Positions 53,005 to 61,366 of a stretch of DNA of 64,000 nt are shown one piece after another. The notes under the pieces were generated by a model. It saw only the letters and a program-made list of their open reading frames with translations, was not told the origin of the DNA and made no database searches. Both the position numbers and the translations under genes were made by a program. Source of the DNA: UBA2283 sp041658955 (GTDB taxonomy: Bacteria > Patescibacteriota > Microgenomatia > UBA12405); the NCBI GenBank assembly GCA_041658955.1, contig JBAZZE010000002.1, positions 36,258-100,257 of the forward strand. Reading direction: 5' to 3'. The first letter of the stretch is position 1, and each line of letters starts with the position of its first letter.

Positions 53005-54677
53005 AGAGTAGTGAACAGCAGACTAGAAAAAAGTATCAGGGAAAATAAGGACAATATATTTGAAATTGTTCTGATTGGTGTATCGTGAAGTTTCAAATAT
53101 ATTTGATGATCACCCGGTGTAAGGTCGAATGTAATTCTTCCCAGAGAAGGCTCATGATTAATTTTAGTAATTGTGTTGTCTATGCTTAGGTTAAAGTCGG
53201 GAAAGTAAAGTACTGGCAAGATGATTTTGGCTGGTTTTTTTAGACTGATATTAAAAAACAACCAGTCAGTTCCTTTCTTTTGGCCCGACAAAACATACTC
53301 TTGGGTAGTTAGATTGATTTCATCGATATAATCACTAGCTGGAGACTTGGCGGCGGTTTGGGCTGTTTTGGGTAAGTAATCATAAATTCCACCAGTGACT
53401 TGATTGACCCAAGCTTTTCCAGAGAACTTTTGATCATCATTTATTGGTCCAGAGGTAACGGGGGTAAATAAATGAGAATAAAATATAAAAATAGATAAGG
53501 TAATAGCAAACAAAGCAAACAAACGATAATGAGACTTTTGGGGTAACAAAGAAATTGTAGTGCCGGCAAGAAGGGACAATAAAAAGGCTGAGATATTTAG
53601 AAAACGCCAAGGGAATTGGACTTTTTGAATGATACTCAGCAAGCTCCAAATAGGTGTGGAACGCTCGTGAGCCATAAAGATACTGAAAAATGAAAGTCCA
53701 AATAAAATAATTGGAAGCCAACTGATTTGACGAGTTTTAAAATATTTGATGCCGACTAAAAGAAGAGTAATTAGAGCCACTATCCAGTGAATATAACCAA
53801 CAGAAAATGACATTCCATCAGCGGTACCCCAGACAGATGGACCATCTCCCCAAAAGTTGGATAAGAATAATTGATAAAAAGAAACAAAGTGAACAGAAAA
53901 ATGATAATAGTTCTGAAACATTGATTCGATTTGAACCATTTTAGATTCAAAAAGAACCGGGAATGTAAAGAAGCCCGAAATGAAAACGGAAAAGACGAGT
54001 GATAATCCGAGAGTAAATGCTCGAATGAAAAATTCTTTGGTAATACGGTAACTACTTATGAGCCAATAGAGTAACCAGATACCCAAGAAAGGACTAAAAA
54101 CAAGAGCCATGGGATTGTGAGATAGAAGAAGTAGTCCATAAGAGAGTGACAAAAAAAGATGAGAGCGAAGATCTTTTTTGATAATAGCCTGTCGAGCAAA
54201 ATAAAAAATAAAAGGGAAAAATGCCGCGGCCCAAGCTTCGTTCATGGCTCCCCTGATGTATACATTGACTGAATGGTATGGGGCATAGTTATAAAGTAGA
54301 GCGGCAACTAGTCCAGATATTGGGCCAAAAATGGAGTTGACTAATATATACATTCCAAAAGCGGCAACAATGAATTGTAAAGCGGCGGTTAATTTGACTG
54401 TGGAAATAAAAGAAAAGCCTAAAACTCTAAAACCCTCGCCAACGAAATATGGAAGTGGCGGATAAAAATTAAAAAGTGGGTAACCATAACCATATCCTAG
54501 ATCTGGAGTCCAGCGACAAGGAATCTGACCGTCCTGAAAACATTTTTCCATTTCTAATTGTCGAATTAGTTGCATGTCATCATGCATATTCCAATAAATA
54601 CCTGGTTTAAAAAAGAAGGTAATACTGGGTATTATTAGTACCAAGAGAATTATTAGTGGTTTTAGACGAGTAAACAT
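52977..54677 (-). CDS. PTPS-related polytopic membrane protein
   Basis: 566 residues, paralogue of the 31303-32886 gene. Asp33-Asp34 in NMHDDMQLIRQLEMEKCFQD stand at the same positions. CRWTPDLGYGYGYPLFNFYP is the family signature, followed by NYAPYHSVNVYIRGAMNEAW. Further shared blocks include FQNYYHFSVHFVSFYQLFLS and MAHERSTPIWSLLSIIQKVQ. The C-terminal beta-rich outer domain and the last helix are also present. It overlaps the flippase gene by 28 bp. Probably a membrane glycosyltransferase; biochemical function of the family is unknown to me. Confidence 0.76.
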   Translation of the reverse strand: MFTRLKPLIILLVLIIPSITFFFKPGIYWNMHDDMQLIRQLEMEKCFQDGQIPCRWTPDLGYGYGYPLFNFYPPLPYFVGEGFRVLGFSFISTVKLTAALQFIVAAFGMYILVNSIFGPISGLVAALLYNYAPYHSVNVYIRGAMNEAWAAAFFPFIFYFARQAIIKKDLRSHLFLSLSYGLLLLSHNPMALVFSPFLGIWLLYWLISSYRITKEFFIRAFTLGLSLVFSVFISGFFTFPVLFESKMVQIESMFQNYYHFSVHFVSFYQLFLSNFWGDGPSVWGTADGMSFSVGYIHWIVALITLLLVGIKYFKTRQISWLPIILFGLSFFSIFMAHERSTPIWSLLSIIQKVQFPWRFLNISAFLLSLLAGTTISLLPQKSHYRLFALFAITLSIFIFYSHLFTPVTSGPINDDQKFSGKAWVNQVTGGIYDYLPKTAQTAAKSPASDYIDEINLTTQEYVLSGQKKGTDWLFFNISLKKPAKIILPVLYFPDFNLSIDNTITKINHEPSLGRITFDLTPGDHQIYLKLHDTPIRTISNILSLFSLILFSSLLFTTLWKSKKLKT

Positions 54678-54678
54678 T

Positions 54679-56142
54679 TTAATTTAGCTTTAATAATAGT
54701 AGCTCATCACCATCTGGCTTGGGATAAGAAGATACCTTAGCGACCAGAGAAGAGTCGTGTGGGGTAAGCTTTAGCCTGGAACTGTTAAACAGCATATAGA
54801 CTTCATCGCCATGATTTCGAGCGTCAGTGAGTTTTTCAGGAATAGAAGTAAGATCGAGTCCAACTCCAAAAACAGTTAATTGTGGTATTTGATTGGTATA
54901 GATTTGAAGACCATCTGGAAGAGTTCCAAAATAACCTTCAGTACCGACAATTACATTAGCACTCTTGGACCGTTCGATTAGGTACGAAGAAACTTCACGA
55001 ATCCCCCAACCAGAGGTCCAGCTGGAAACATAACCGCTTTCAGTACTATAGAGTTTTGCATTAAACGGAGTTTGCGACAATTTAAATATAAAGATTAATC
55101 CGGGAATACAAAGAATTGCCAGAATTATCAAAGTCTTTGAGAGGGTTAACTTAAACTGAGACAAACCTGAGGCAATAATCAATATTAGTGGAGGTAAAGT
55201 GAACAGAATATATCTACCAGTAAAGACTTTGGCGATAGCCATATTGGCAATTAATGGGAGTATCCACCAAGAAAAAATAATTAAAGTTAGTTTCTGATTA
55301 ATTTTTTGGCGATAAATGTAAAAACCGAGTAGTGACACTATTAATAAAGGAATTGAGATATATTGGATGTATAGAGCAATTAAGTCCCTAAGATGAGGTA
55401 TAAATGGATCAAGTGGGTGAGATAAAATATCAGTTATCCCCCAGACATAATCGCGATTTCTGATATTTATTTGAGAAAATTGTGGTCCGAGTCGAAGAAT
55501 ATTATAAATAATAAAGGAGAAGGCAACGGAAACGAGTGGAAAATATATTTTTTTAAGATTCTTGGGATTGTAGAGAATGAAAGTAAACAATGATAAGGTT
55601 ATAAAATAAATAGCTGGGGACTTAGTAAGCCAGGCTAGACCAAGAATTATTCCCAAAATCATAGCCAAATCTAATCGGGGATATTTGGCAAGTAAAATAC
55701 TGAAAAGTAACGAGAGTGAACCAAAAGCAGATAAAAGATTGTCAGGGAGGGAGAGTCGGTCAAAGAAAAAAGTAAAGGGAATGAATAAGTAGATAAAAGA
55801 GGTCAAAATGGCAACTTTTTTAGAAAAGAAGAGCCTACCAATAAAATAGAGTGAGAGTAGATTTAGTAAACCCGAGAAAACAGATAGTAGTCGTCCTGAC
55901 AAAAGTGGATCTGAAAAAAATTTAAAAAAGACTACAGTAACCCACATAAACAGAGGTTGCTTACCATCGGTTACCGGTATAAAACGTAAAGTGTCGACAC
56001 TTTTAATAATTTGTGACCAGCGAAGATAAATAGCTTCGTCTCCAAATACTGGCAAGGTAGTTAAGTTTTGAATGCGAGTCAGGAGGTAGATTAGGGAAAT
56101 CAATAAAATAATCCCTAGTTCAGGAAATAATTTATTTTTCAT
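54679..56142 (-). CDS. GT-C membrane glycosyltransferase, PMT/ArnT-like
   Basis: 487 residues. Asp35-Glu36 in VFGDEAIYLRWSQIIKS, then DGKQPLFMWVTVVFFKFFSD, the K.PL block of classical ArnT-like proteins. YLFIPFTFFFDRLSLPDNLL is the second luminal motif with D and N residues. It is closer to ordinary PMT/GT39 proteins than the GYNAYS group elsewhere in the window. A short outer domain of about 110 residues ends the protein. The gene lies between a Dpm1-like GT2 (overlap 11 bp) and a PTPS-related gene, suggesting donor synthase and user side by side. Confidence 0.85.
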   Translation of the reverse strand: MKNKLFPELGIILLISLIYLLTRIQNLTTLPVFGDEAIYLRWSQIIKSVDTLRFIPVTDGKQPLFMWVTVVFFKFFSDPLLSGRLLSVFSGLLNLLSLYFIGRLFFSKKVAILTSFIYLFIPFTFFFDRLSLPDNLLSAFGSLSLLFSILLAKYPRLDLAMILGIILGLAWLTKSPAIYFITLSLFTFILYNPKNLKKIYFPLVSVAFSFIIYNILRLGPQFSQINIRNRDYVWGITDILSHPLDPFIPHLRDLIALYIQYISIPLLIVSLLGFYIYRQKINQKLTLIIFSWWILPLIANMAIAKVFTGRYILFTLPPLILIIASGLSQFKLTLSKTLIILAILCIPGLIFIFKLSQTPFNAKLYSTESGYVSSWTSGWGIREVSSYLIERSKSANVIVGTEGYFGTLPDGLQIYTNQIPQLTVFGVGLDLTSIPEKLTDARNHGDEVYMLFNSSRLKLTPHDSSLVAKVSSYPKPDGDELLLLKLN

Positions 56143-56893
56143 ATTTACCCATGATGTCGTTACGTTTGACCCTAATGATTTCTCTTATCATTTGGATGGA
56201 TTCTTTCTTGTAGCGGGAGGTATCATCGCCTTTGGTATTACTAGTATCTTCATTGCGCCAATCGACTTCTACTTCTTTAATGGGATGATTCCATTTTCTA
56301 GCCATAAATAAAAGTTCAACATCAAAAGCGGAAACTCTCCAACCGGTAGGATTTTTTTCTTTCTGAAAAAACTGAAGATGAGGAAAAAGTTCTTTGGCAA
56401 CATCTGTTTTGAGTAGTTTAAAACCACACTGAGTATCAATAATGTTGGGTAAGATCACCATTCGGCGAAGAGTGAGAAAAACAGGGCCACCAATTTTTCT
56501 AAGAAATGAGTTACCATCACGTCCGAGTCCGCGAGAGCCGATGACGATATCGTAATCTTCTATAAATGGTAAGAATTTATCAAATTCATGAATGGGGGTA
56601 GACTGATCAATGTCGGTCATAAGAACATAAGGATACTTGGCTGCTTGGATACTGTTCCAGATACCACCTGGTTTACCGCCTTTTTTCTCAAGGTTTAGAA
56701 TCCGAAAATTTTTATGTGTCTTGGCGAAATCTAGTAAAAGTTGGTAACTTTTATCGGTAGAAAGATCATTGGTGATAACTACTTCCCAATTAAGCGGTGA
56801 ATTAGAAACATAATCACTTAATTCTTGAAGAACTCCCCTCTTGAGATTGTTTTCTTCGTTGTAACAGGACATTACAATACTTATAGAAGTCAT
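56132..56893 (-). CDS. Polyprenyl-phosphate sugar synthase-like GT2 (Dpm1/Alg5-like)
   Basis: 253 residues. ISIVMSCYNEENNLKRGVLQ (4-23), VVITNDLSTDKSYQLL (about 37-52) and MTDIDQSTPIHEFDKFL, where D-I-D is the metal site. IIDTQCGFKLLKTDVAKELF is the Dpm1/Alg5 D.QCGFK block, strongly diagnostic. GWRVSAFDVELLFMARKWNH precedes the conserved V.W.N patch. No membrane helix is seen. It would load a sugar on polyprenyl phosphate for the GT-C enzymes directly downstream. A TATAAT lies 7 bases before the start. Confidence 0.88.
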   Translation of the reverse strand: MTSISIVMSCYNEENNLKRGVLQELSDYVSNSPLNWEVVITNDLSTDKSYQLLLDFAKTHKNFRILNLEKKGGKPGGIWNSIQAAKYPYVLMTDIDQSTPIHEFDKFLPFIEDYDIVIGSRGLGRDGNSFLRKIGGPVFLTLRRMVILPNIIDTQCGFKLLKTDVAKELFPHLQFFQKEKNPTGWRVSAFDVELLFMARKWNHPIKEVEVDWRNEDTSNTKGDDTSRYKKESIQMIREIIRVKRNDIMGKYEK

Positions 56894-56900
56894 AAGAATG

Positions 56901-56906
56901 ATTATA
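56901..56906 (-). promoter_or_regulatory. Putative -10 box for the leftward run starting at 56893
   Basis: Minus-strand TATAAT, perfect to consensus, 7 bases before the ATG at 56893, in a 30 bp spacer between two divergent start codons. It would drive the Dpm1-like gene and probably the genes after it. Confidence 0.58.
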
Positions 56907-56911
56907 CGTGG

Positions 56912-56917
56912 TATTAT
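56912..56917 (+). promoter_or_regulatory. Putative -10 box for the GT-C gene at 56924
   Basis: TATTAT is exactly 6 bases before the ATG at 56924. It sits 5 bases from the opposite-strand TATAAT, a back-to-back arrangement like the one at 16218-16224. Confidence 0.53.
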
Positions 56918-56923
56918 CGTTTT

Positions 56924-58396
56924 ATGGAAGCTAGGTTCAGAGTGCCAATTTGGGTGGTTCTACTGGGAGTTGGTTTGTTGATGAGATGGTTGTTTTTTGA
57001 AAGATCTTTTTTCTTTGCCCATGATCAGGACTTATATTCATGGATAGCTAGAGACATTATTGTAAACGGTCATCAAAGGTTGGTGGGTCAAATAACTAGT
57101 GTAGATGGGGTATTTATCGGTAGTTTTTATTATTACGTAATGGCTATTTTTTATTGGATTTTTGGTATGAATCCATTATCGGCGATAGTGCCGATAACGT
57201 TAATTTCGATTTTAAATATTGTAAGTATTTATTGGGTGGTTAGAAGATTTTGGGGTACACGTGCGGGATTAATTGCTGCAGGGATTTATGCTTTTTCATT
57301 TGGTATTGCCAGATTTGATAGATGGTCAGTACCGACACTGCCAACGTTAACTTGGGCAATTTGGTTTTTGGCAGTAACAATGGAGCTACTTAGAGGAAAT
57401 TTAAAATGGTTGCCATTGTACGGTTTTATGGTGGGATTCATTTGGCAACTTCACATCGCATTGTTGCCAATAGCGCCATTGCCTATTTTGGCTTATTTTA
57501 TGGGTAAAAATAAGTTTTCTGACTTATTTTCAAAAAATTTCAGTCGATATGTATTAACTGGGATAGCCATATTTTTAATAACCATTTCACCGTTTTTTAT
57601 GTTTGAGCTAAAACATGATTGGTCTCAAGTGAGAAGTATGATGGCTTCGACCCAGAAGGATATCGGGGCACCTACTGGAAAAATGAAATTGATTAAAGTC
57701 GTAGAAGCATCGGGACGAGAAATACAACAGAGACTTCTTTTTAACCTAAAATACGAAAATAATTATCTTTATTGGGTTGTATTTGTAGTACTAAGTGGGT
57801 ATTTGGTTTATAAAAAAGTAGTCAGTGGGCAACAGTTAAGCCTAATGTTCTTGTGGATAGGTTTAATTATGGCAGCTCAGTTTGTCTCTAAAAGAGTTGT
57901 CTCTGAATATTATTTTACAAATATTGTTCCGATTATTGTGGTAATTTTAGCCTTATTTATTAATAAGGCTTTGAATGTGAAGCTAATAATAGCAACTATG
58001 ACTGTATACCTAATTATTAATAGTATCTGGCTGGTAACTAAAACTGACGAAGATCAATCATATCTATATCGGAGAGAAGTAGTTGAGTACATAAAATCTG
58101 ATAAAGTGAAAAATAAATACCCATGTATTGCAGTTAATTTTATATCTGACCCAGGAGTGGGGGTTGGATTTAGATATTTGTTTTGGTACTACGGAATTGA
58201 TTTAGTGAAACCAGGAACACCAGGAGTACCAGTCTACAACATACCTATACCATGGCAACTTAGTTTGGATGAAAAACCAGTTAGTTTTGGGAGGTTTGGT
58301 GTATTAAAGCCAGTGGCGGGAAATTACAACGCTACAAAAGAAGATTGTAAAAACCCATCTTTTCAACTTGATCCACTATTGGGATATACGGAATAG
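56924..58396 (+). CDS. GT-C membrane glycosyltransferase, D-Q variant
   Basis: 490 residues. The frame opens at 56825, but that part lies inside the opposite gene; ATG at 56924 follows a -10 box and gives the normal MEARFRVPIWVVLL start. The catalytic loop reads FAHDQDLYSWIARDI, so Asp34 is kept and the usual Glu is Gln35. GSFYYYVMAIFYWIFGMNPL replaces the YPP loop. SFGIARFDRWSVPTLPTLTW is the second motif. The C-terminal outer part has an isolated cysteine pair (C429, C481 approx.). It resembles the convergent neighbour at 58481. Confidence 0.82.
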   Translation: MEARFRVPIWVVLLGVGLLMRWLFFERSFFFAHDQDLYSWIARDIIVNGHQRLVGQITSVDGVFIGSFYYYVMAIFYWIFGMNPLSAIVPITLISILNIVSIYWVVRRFWGTRAGLIAAGIYAFSFGIARFDRWSVPTLPTLTWAIWFLAVTMELLRGNLKWLPLYGFMVGFIWQLHIALLPIAPLPILAYFMGKNKFSDLFSKNFSRYVLTGIAIFLITISPFFMFELKHDWSQVRSMMASTQKDIGAPTGKMKLIKVVEASGREIQQRLLFNLKYENNYLYWVVFVVLSGYLVYKKVVSGQQLSLMFLWIGLIMAAQFVSKRVVSEYYFTNIVPIIVVILALFINKALNVKLIIATMTVYLIINSIWLVTKTDEDQSYLYRREVVEYIKSDKVKNKYPCIAVNFISDPGVGVGFRYLFWYYGIDLVKPGTPGVPVYNIPIPWQLSLDEKPVSFGRFGVLKPVAGNYNATKEDCKNPSFQLDPLLGYTE

Positions 58397-58480
58397 GAAA
58401 TTAATAGAGACAGAAAGGCGCAACGGCGTAATTAGAAAGTTTAACGGGACAGTTGGTAAAAGAATCTAGTAAATATTAGC

Positions 58481-59911
58481 TTATTTAACACCGGTGGTGT
58501 TATGGACTAGACGAAATATCTTAATACCATTAACATCCCATTCTTTGTCAATCTTAGCCCAACCAAAAGCAGCAATACTCCATTCAGGATTGTTGATGGG
58601 ATTGCAGTCCATTTGAAATGGTTCGCAAGCCACAAAGAGTTGGGAGGTAATTTCTTCTTGAAGCAATTTTACTGGTGCATGTGATTCAGAGAAAAAATAG
58701 CGGTAACCAGGATCATAATTCATTTTGGCAAGCAGAGCAAAGTTAAAGGGTTGGCCTTCAGAGGAACTGACTATCTGTCGGGTAATTTCTTGAGTGGTAA
58801 ATAGTTGTCGAGGTGGTTCCCAACGAAGCGGGTTTTGAATTAGAGATAGGGCAACTACGATTATGACGACAATTGTTGATAGATACTTGGGTAAACGGTT
58901 GATTAAATAAGCAAAAAGAATAATAACAACTGGGTAGAGAAAGCCAAAGTAATGGTCATAAATATGTTGTTTATACAAAGCTAAACCTACCAGACCAATA
59001 GTTAGCCAAGAAGTTAAAATTAAAAAGTGAGAGTTGAATTTACGTTTTTTGATTGCCTGATATAGGGTAAAAACTAATATTGAGGCAAATAAAGTACTGA
59101 CAAAGTAACCTGCAGATTCGTTTTTGCCGGCTACTAATCTGGTAGTTACCTGGTTGAATAAAGGCACCATCTGAGGAATAGCTTTGTAGGGTTTGAGATT
59201 TATAGTGGTTTCTCGTTTAATAAAGAAAGTAGCAAAAGCATTGATGTTTTGACCTTGGTGTTTGATATCAAATAGAAGTTGGGGAACAAACGAAAGTATT
59301 AAGATGAGAACAGGTAGTAGAAGTTGACGAAAAGGAAAGGGTTTTTTAAAGAGAACTATAAGAAAACCAACAGGGAGAAGGAGCAGAGCGAGAAAGTGAG
59401 CATTAAGACAAATTATGAAGGCAATGGTAGCTAAAAGATATCGAGATTTGAGGAGATAATGAATAAAAAGTAAGGCAAATAATGGCATAACGTTGGGATT
59501 CCAGGAAAATGTAGAGTATTTGATGACTACTGGTGATAAAGCAAAAATAAGAGCAGCCATGATGGCCGTACGCTCATCAAACCACTCTTTTGAGTACTGA
59601 TAGACAAGGTAGACAGTAAGGACACCAAGAAAGGCGATGACGATAGCCGGGCCCACTGGATTAAACCAACTGAGAATAAGTCCAGGCGCAACAAACAAAT
59701 AATAATAGAATGGGCCAAGATACATATTGCCAATACTGGTCTGAGGGCCAATAAAGAAAAGATTGCCATGTTTTAGAAACTCCCGAACAATAACTACATC
59801 TCGTCCCTGGTCGCCTAAAAATTCGGCGTAATCATATAGTCGATAAAACCTAACAAAAGCCGCGATTAGTATTATGAGGATTATTGTCCAATGCTTACGT
59901 AAAAATGTCAT
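58481..59911 (-). CDS. GT-C membrane glycosyltransferase, D-Q variant
   Basis: 476 residues. The first loop EFLGDQGRDVVIVREFLKHG has Asp34-Gln35 in place of DE. NMYLGPFYYYLFVAPGLILS (about 63-82) matches GSFYYY in the convergent paralogue. SPVVIKYSTFSWNPNVMPLF is the second luminal motif. About nine membrane segments precede an 85-residue outer domain with two cysteines in FVACEPFQMDCNP that may be bridged. It starts 1 bp after the stop of a Dpm1-like GT2 that could make its donor. Confidence 0.83.
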   Translation of the reverse strand: MTFLRKHWTIILIILIAAFVRFYRLYDYAEFLGDQGRDVVIVREFLKHGNLFFIGPQTSIGNMYLGPFYYYLFVAPGLILSWFNPVGPAIVIAFLGVLTVYLVYQYSKEWFDERTAIMAALIFALSPVVIKYSTFSWNPNVMPLFALLFIHYLLKSRYLLATIAFIICLNAHFLALLLLPVGFLIVLFKKPFPFRQLLLPVLILILSFVPQLLFDIKHQGQNINAFATFFIKRETTINLKPYKAIPQMVPLFNQVTTRLVAGKNESAGYFVSTLFASILVFTLYQAIKKRKFNSHFLILTSWLTIGLVGLALYKQHIYDHYFGFLYPVVIILFAYLINRLPKYLSTIVVIIVVALSLIQNPLRWEPPRQLFTTQEITRQIVSSSEGQPFNFALLAKMNYDPGYRYFFSESHAPVKLLQEEITSQLFVACEPFQMDCNPINNPEWSIAAFGWAKIDKEWDVNGIKIFRLVHNTTGVK

Positions 59912-59912
59912 T

Positions 59913-60641
59913 TTATGATTTGGTGAAATTGACTTTGTACCAAAGTCGAAGCAAATCCATTAAGCCGGCTAAAACTACATTTAAGTTGGCACCAGTACCG
60001 CTACCAGCTTGACGACTAAAGTGAGTAACTCCAATTTCAACAATCTTAAATTTTTTCTTTTTAGCTTTGAGTAGAAACTCGGAAGATATAAATGGGCCTC
60101 TTTCAGCTTCAAGATGAGGAATGGTATCGACCACTTCTTTGCGGAAAAGTTTGAACCCACAGTCAATATCTTTGACCCTAAGGCCAAATAAAATAAAAAC
60201 AGCTAATTGCCAGGCGGCCGACCCCCAGATACGAAAAGCTGGAACTTGCCGTACTTTATAGTAACCTATGACTAAGTCGGCATTGGTTTTCTTTTGGGTT
60301 TCGACAAGTTTATAAATTTCACTAAAGTCAAACTGACCATCGGCATCAGTAAAAGTAATCCAAGGATACTTTGCGGTATAGACACCCGATTTGAAGGCGG
60401 CACCGTATCCCCTATTTTGAGGGTGGTTGACTATAACTACTTCATTTGGATGGCCTTTTTTTAACTTTTCAAGGATCTTTAGGGTATTATCTTTGGAACC
60501 ATCGTTAACTAAAATTATTTCCCATTTTTTGGCTACTTTTTGCAATATCGGCAGAGCTTTGTTGAAAGTTGACTCAATATTTTTCTCTTCGTTGTAACAA
60601 GGAAAAAAGACAGAAAGGCTATCTAGAATATAATCTGACAT
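59913..60641 (-). CDS. Polyprenyl-phosphate sugar synthase-like GT2 (Dpm1-like)
   Basis: 242 residues from ATG at 60641; upstream ATG at 60671 would add ten residues before the box-to-start spacing. LSVFFPCYNEEKNIESTFNK (8-27), IILVNDGSKDNTLKIL and NRGYGAAFKSGVYTAKYPW are typical. FTDADGQFDFSEIYKLV has the D-A-D metal site. VKDIDCGFKLFRKEVVDTIP is the D.DCGFK hallmark. HFSRQAGSGTGANLNVVLAG (about 210-229) is the conserved R..G.S loop of soluble Dpm1 proteins. Probable donor synthase for the following GT-C gene. Confidence 0.88.
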   Translation of the reverse strand: MSDYILDSLSVFFPCYNEEKNIESTFNKALPILQKVAKKWEIILVNDGSKDNTLKILEKLKKGHPNEVVIVNHPQNRGYGAAFKSGVYTAKYPWITFTDADGQFDFSEIYKLVETQKKTNADLVIGYYKVRQVPAFRIWGSAAWQLAVFILFGLRVKDIDCGFKLFRKEVVDTIPHLEAERGPFISSEFLLKAKKKKFKIVEIGVTHFSRQAGSGTGANLNVVLAGLMDLLRLWYKVNFTKS

Positions 60642-60650
60642 ATATTTTTG

Positions 60651-60656
60651 AGTATA
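60651..60656 (-). promoter_or_regulatory. Putative -10 box for the GT2 gene at 60641
   Basis: Minus-strand TATACT, preceded by TGT (an extended TGn motif), lies 9 bases before the ATG at 60641. This supports 60641 over the earlier ATG at 60671, which would lie upstream of the box. Confidence 0.5.
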
Positions 60657-60681
60657 ACAAATTGATGACATAGTAGGTGAC

Positions 60682-60709
60682 TTGACAAATGAATTTAGCT
60701 TGATATAAT
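60682..60709 (+). promoter_or_regulatory. Sigma-70-type promoter of the secreted-protein gene
   Basis: TTGACA (60682-60687) and TATAAT (60704-60709), both perfect, are 16 bases apart. This is the best promoter in the window and predicts a start near 60716, leaving a leader of about 33 bases before the ATG at 60749. No clear Shine-Dalgarno site is seen in that leader. Confidence 0.82.
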
Positions 60710-60748
60710 ATCCTGTAATTAAATGCTATACACATTCACTAGCAAATT

Positions 60749-61363
60749 ATGAAAACAAAAACAATTGTAGCTTTACTCTTAGCCATCGGTGTATTTTGTA
60801 CACCTGCTGATGTAATGGCCCAATATTATGGTAATGATTCTTCTACTCCAATTATTGTTGTAGATAAAAAAATTAAATTACCAAATAGCGATAAACTATT
60901 AGATAACATTTCCAAGTCTGATCATGTTTATACTGAAGGTGAACAAATTGAATTCTCAATTGCTGTAGAAAACCGTGGTTCAAATACTGTATATGACTTG
61001 AATGTGGTTGATAAACTTCCAAGCTATTTAAAACTCCAATATTTTTTTGGAAAGGTTTCTGCCGACAAAACAAATGTAGAAACTGTTATCCCGGTTTTAA
61101 AACCAGGCGAAAAGAAAAACTACTACATGATAGCTTTGGTAAAAGATTTACCAAAATCTAGCTATACTCAAACTATCAAATTGACTAATAATGTTTGTGC
61201 CAAAAACACAACTGTGTCTGATTGTGATAATGCTACCTATTTTGCCCAAAAGCCATCAATGCCAGTAACTGGTAGTTCAGATAGCTTAATTCTAAATAGT
61301 GCTTTGATCTTATCACTCACTTCCGGAGCACTCGTGCTTCGTAAATTGATCCGAGGATACTAA
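60749..61363 (+). CDS. Secreted DUF11-like protein with sortase-like MPVTG tail
   Basis: 204 residues. A signal peptide (1-24) ends with DVMA before QYYG. The mature part (about 35-165) is a beta-sandwich of the DUF11 type: GEQIEFSIAVENRGSNTVYD, VVDKLPSYL and VLKPGEKKNYYMI are its standard elements. The C-terminus reads MPVTG (171-175), then a hydrophobic stretch (about 180-197) and RKLIRGY, the three-part layout of a sortase substrate, with Met for Leu in LPxTG. Two cysteines (near 151 and 158) could bridge. It is probably a strongly expressed surface protein, given its promoter. Confidence 0.78.
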   Translation: MKTKTIVALLLAIGVFCTPADVMAQYYGNDSSTPIIVVDKKIKLPNSDKLLDNISKSDHVYTEGEQIEFSIAVENRGSNTVYDLNVVDKLPSYLKLQYFFGKVSADKTNVETVIPVLKPGEKKNYYMIALVKDLPKSSYTQTIKLTNNVCAKNTTVSDCDNATYFAQKPSMPVTGSSDSLILNSALILSLTSGALVLRKLIRGY

Positions 61364-61366
61364 GAG

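Noticed and set aside
56825..56923. N-terminal extension of the GT-C gene at 56924
   Set aside because: The extra 33 residues overlap the opposite Dpm1-like gene and its promoter and are unlike GT-C N-termini; a -10 box lies 6 bases before the ATG at 56924.
58487..58501. Perfect inverted repeat AACACC-GGT-GGTGTT considered as a terminator
   Set aside because: It lies within the last codons of the gene at 58481 and has no run of T on either side, so an intrinsic terminator is not supported.
60642..60671. Upstream ATG at 60671 for the Dpm1-like GT2
   Set aside because: The minus-strand TATACT at 60651-60656 would lie inside the coding region, and ten extra residues precede the normal start of the fold.
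60749..61363. Horizontal acquisition of the secreted-protein gene because of its canonical promoter
   Set aside because: Base and codon use look like the neighbours by eye, and no mobile-element traces flank it.
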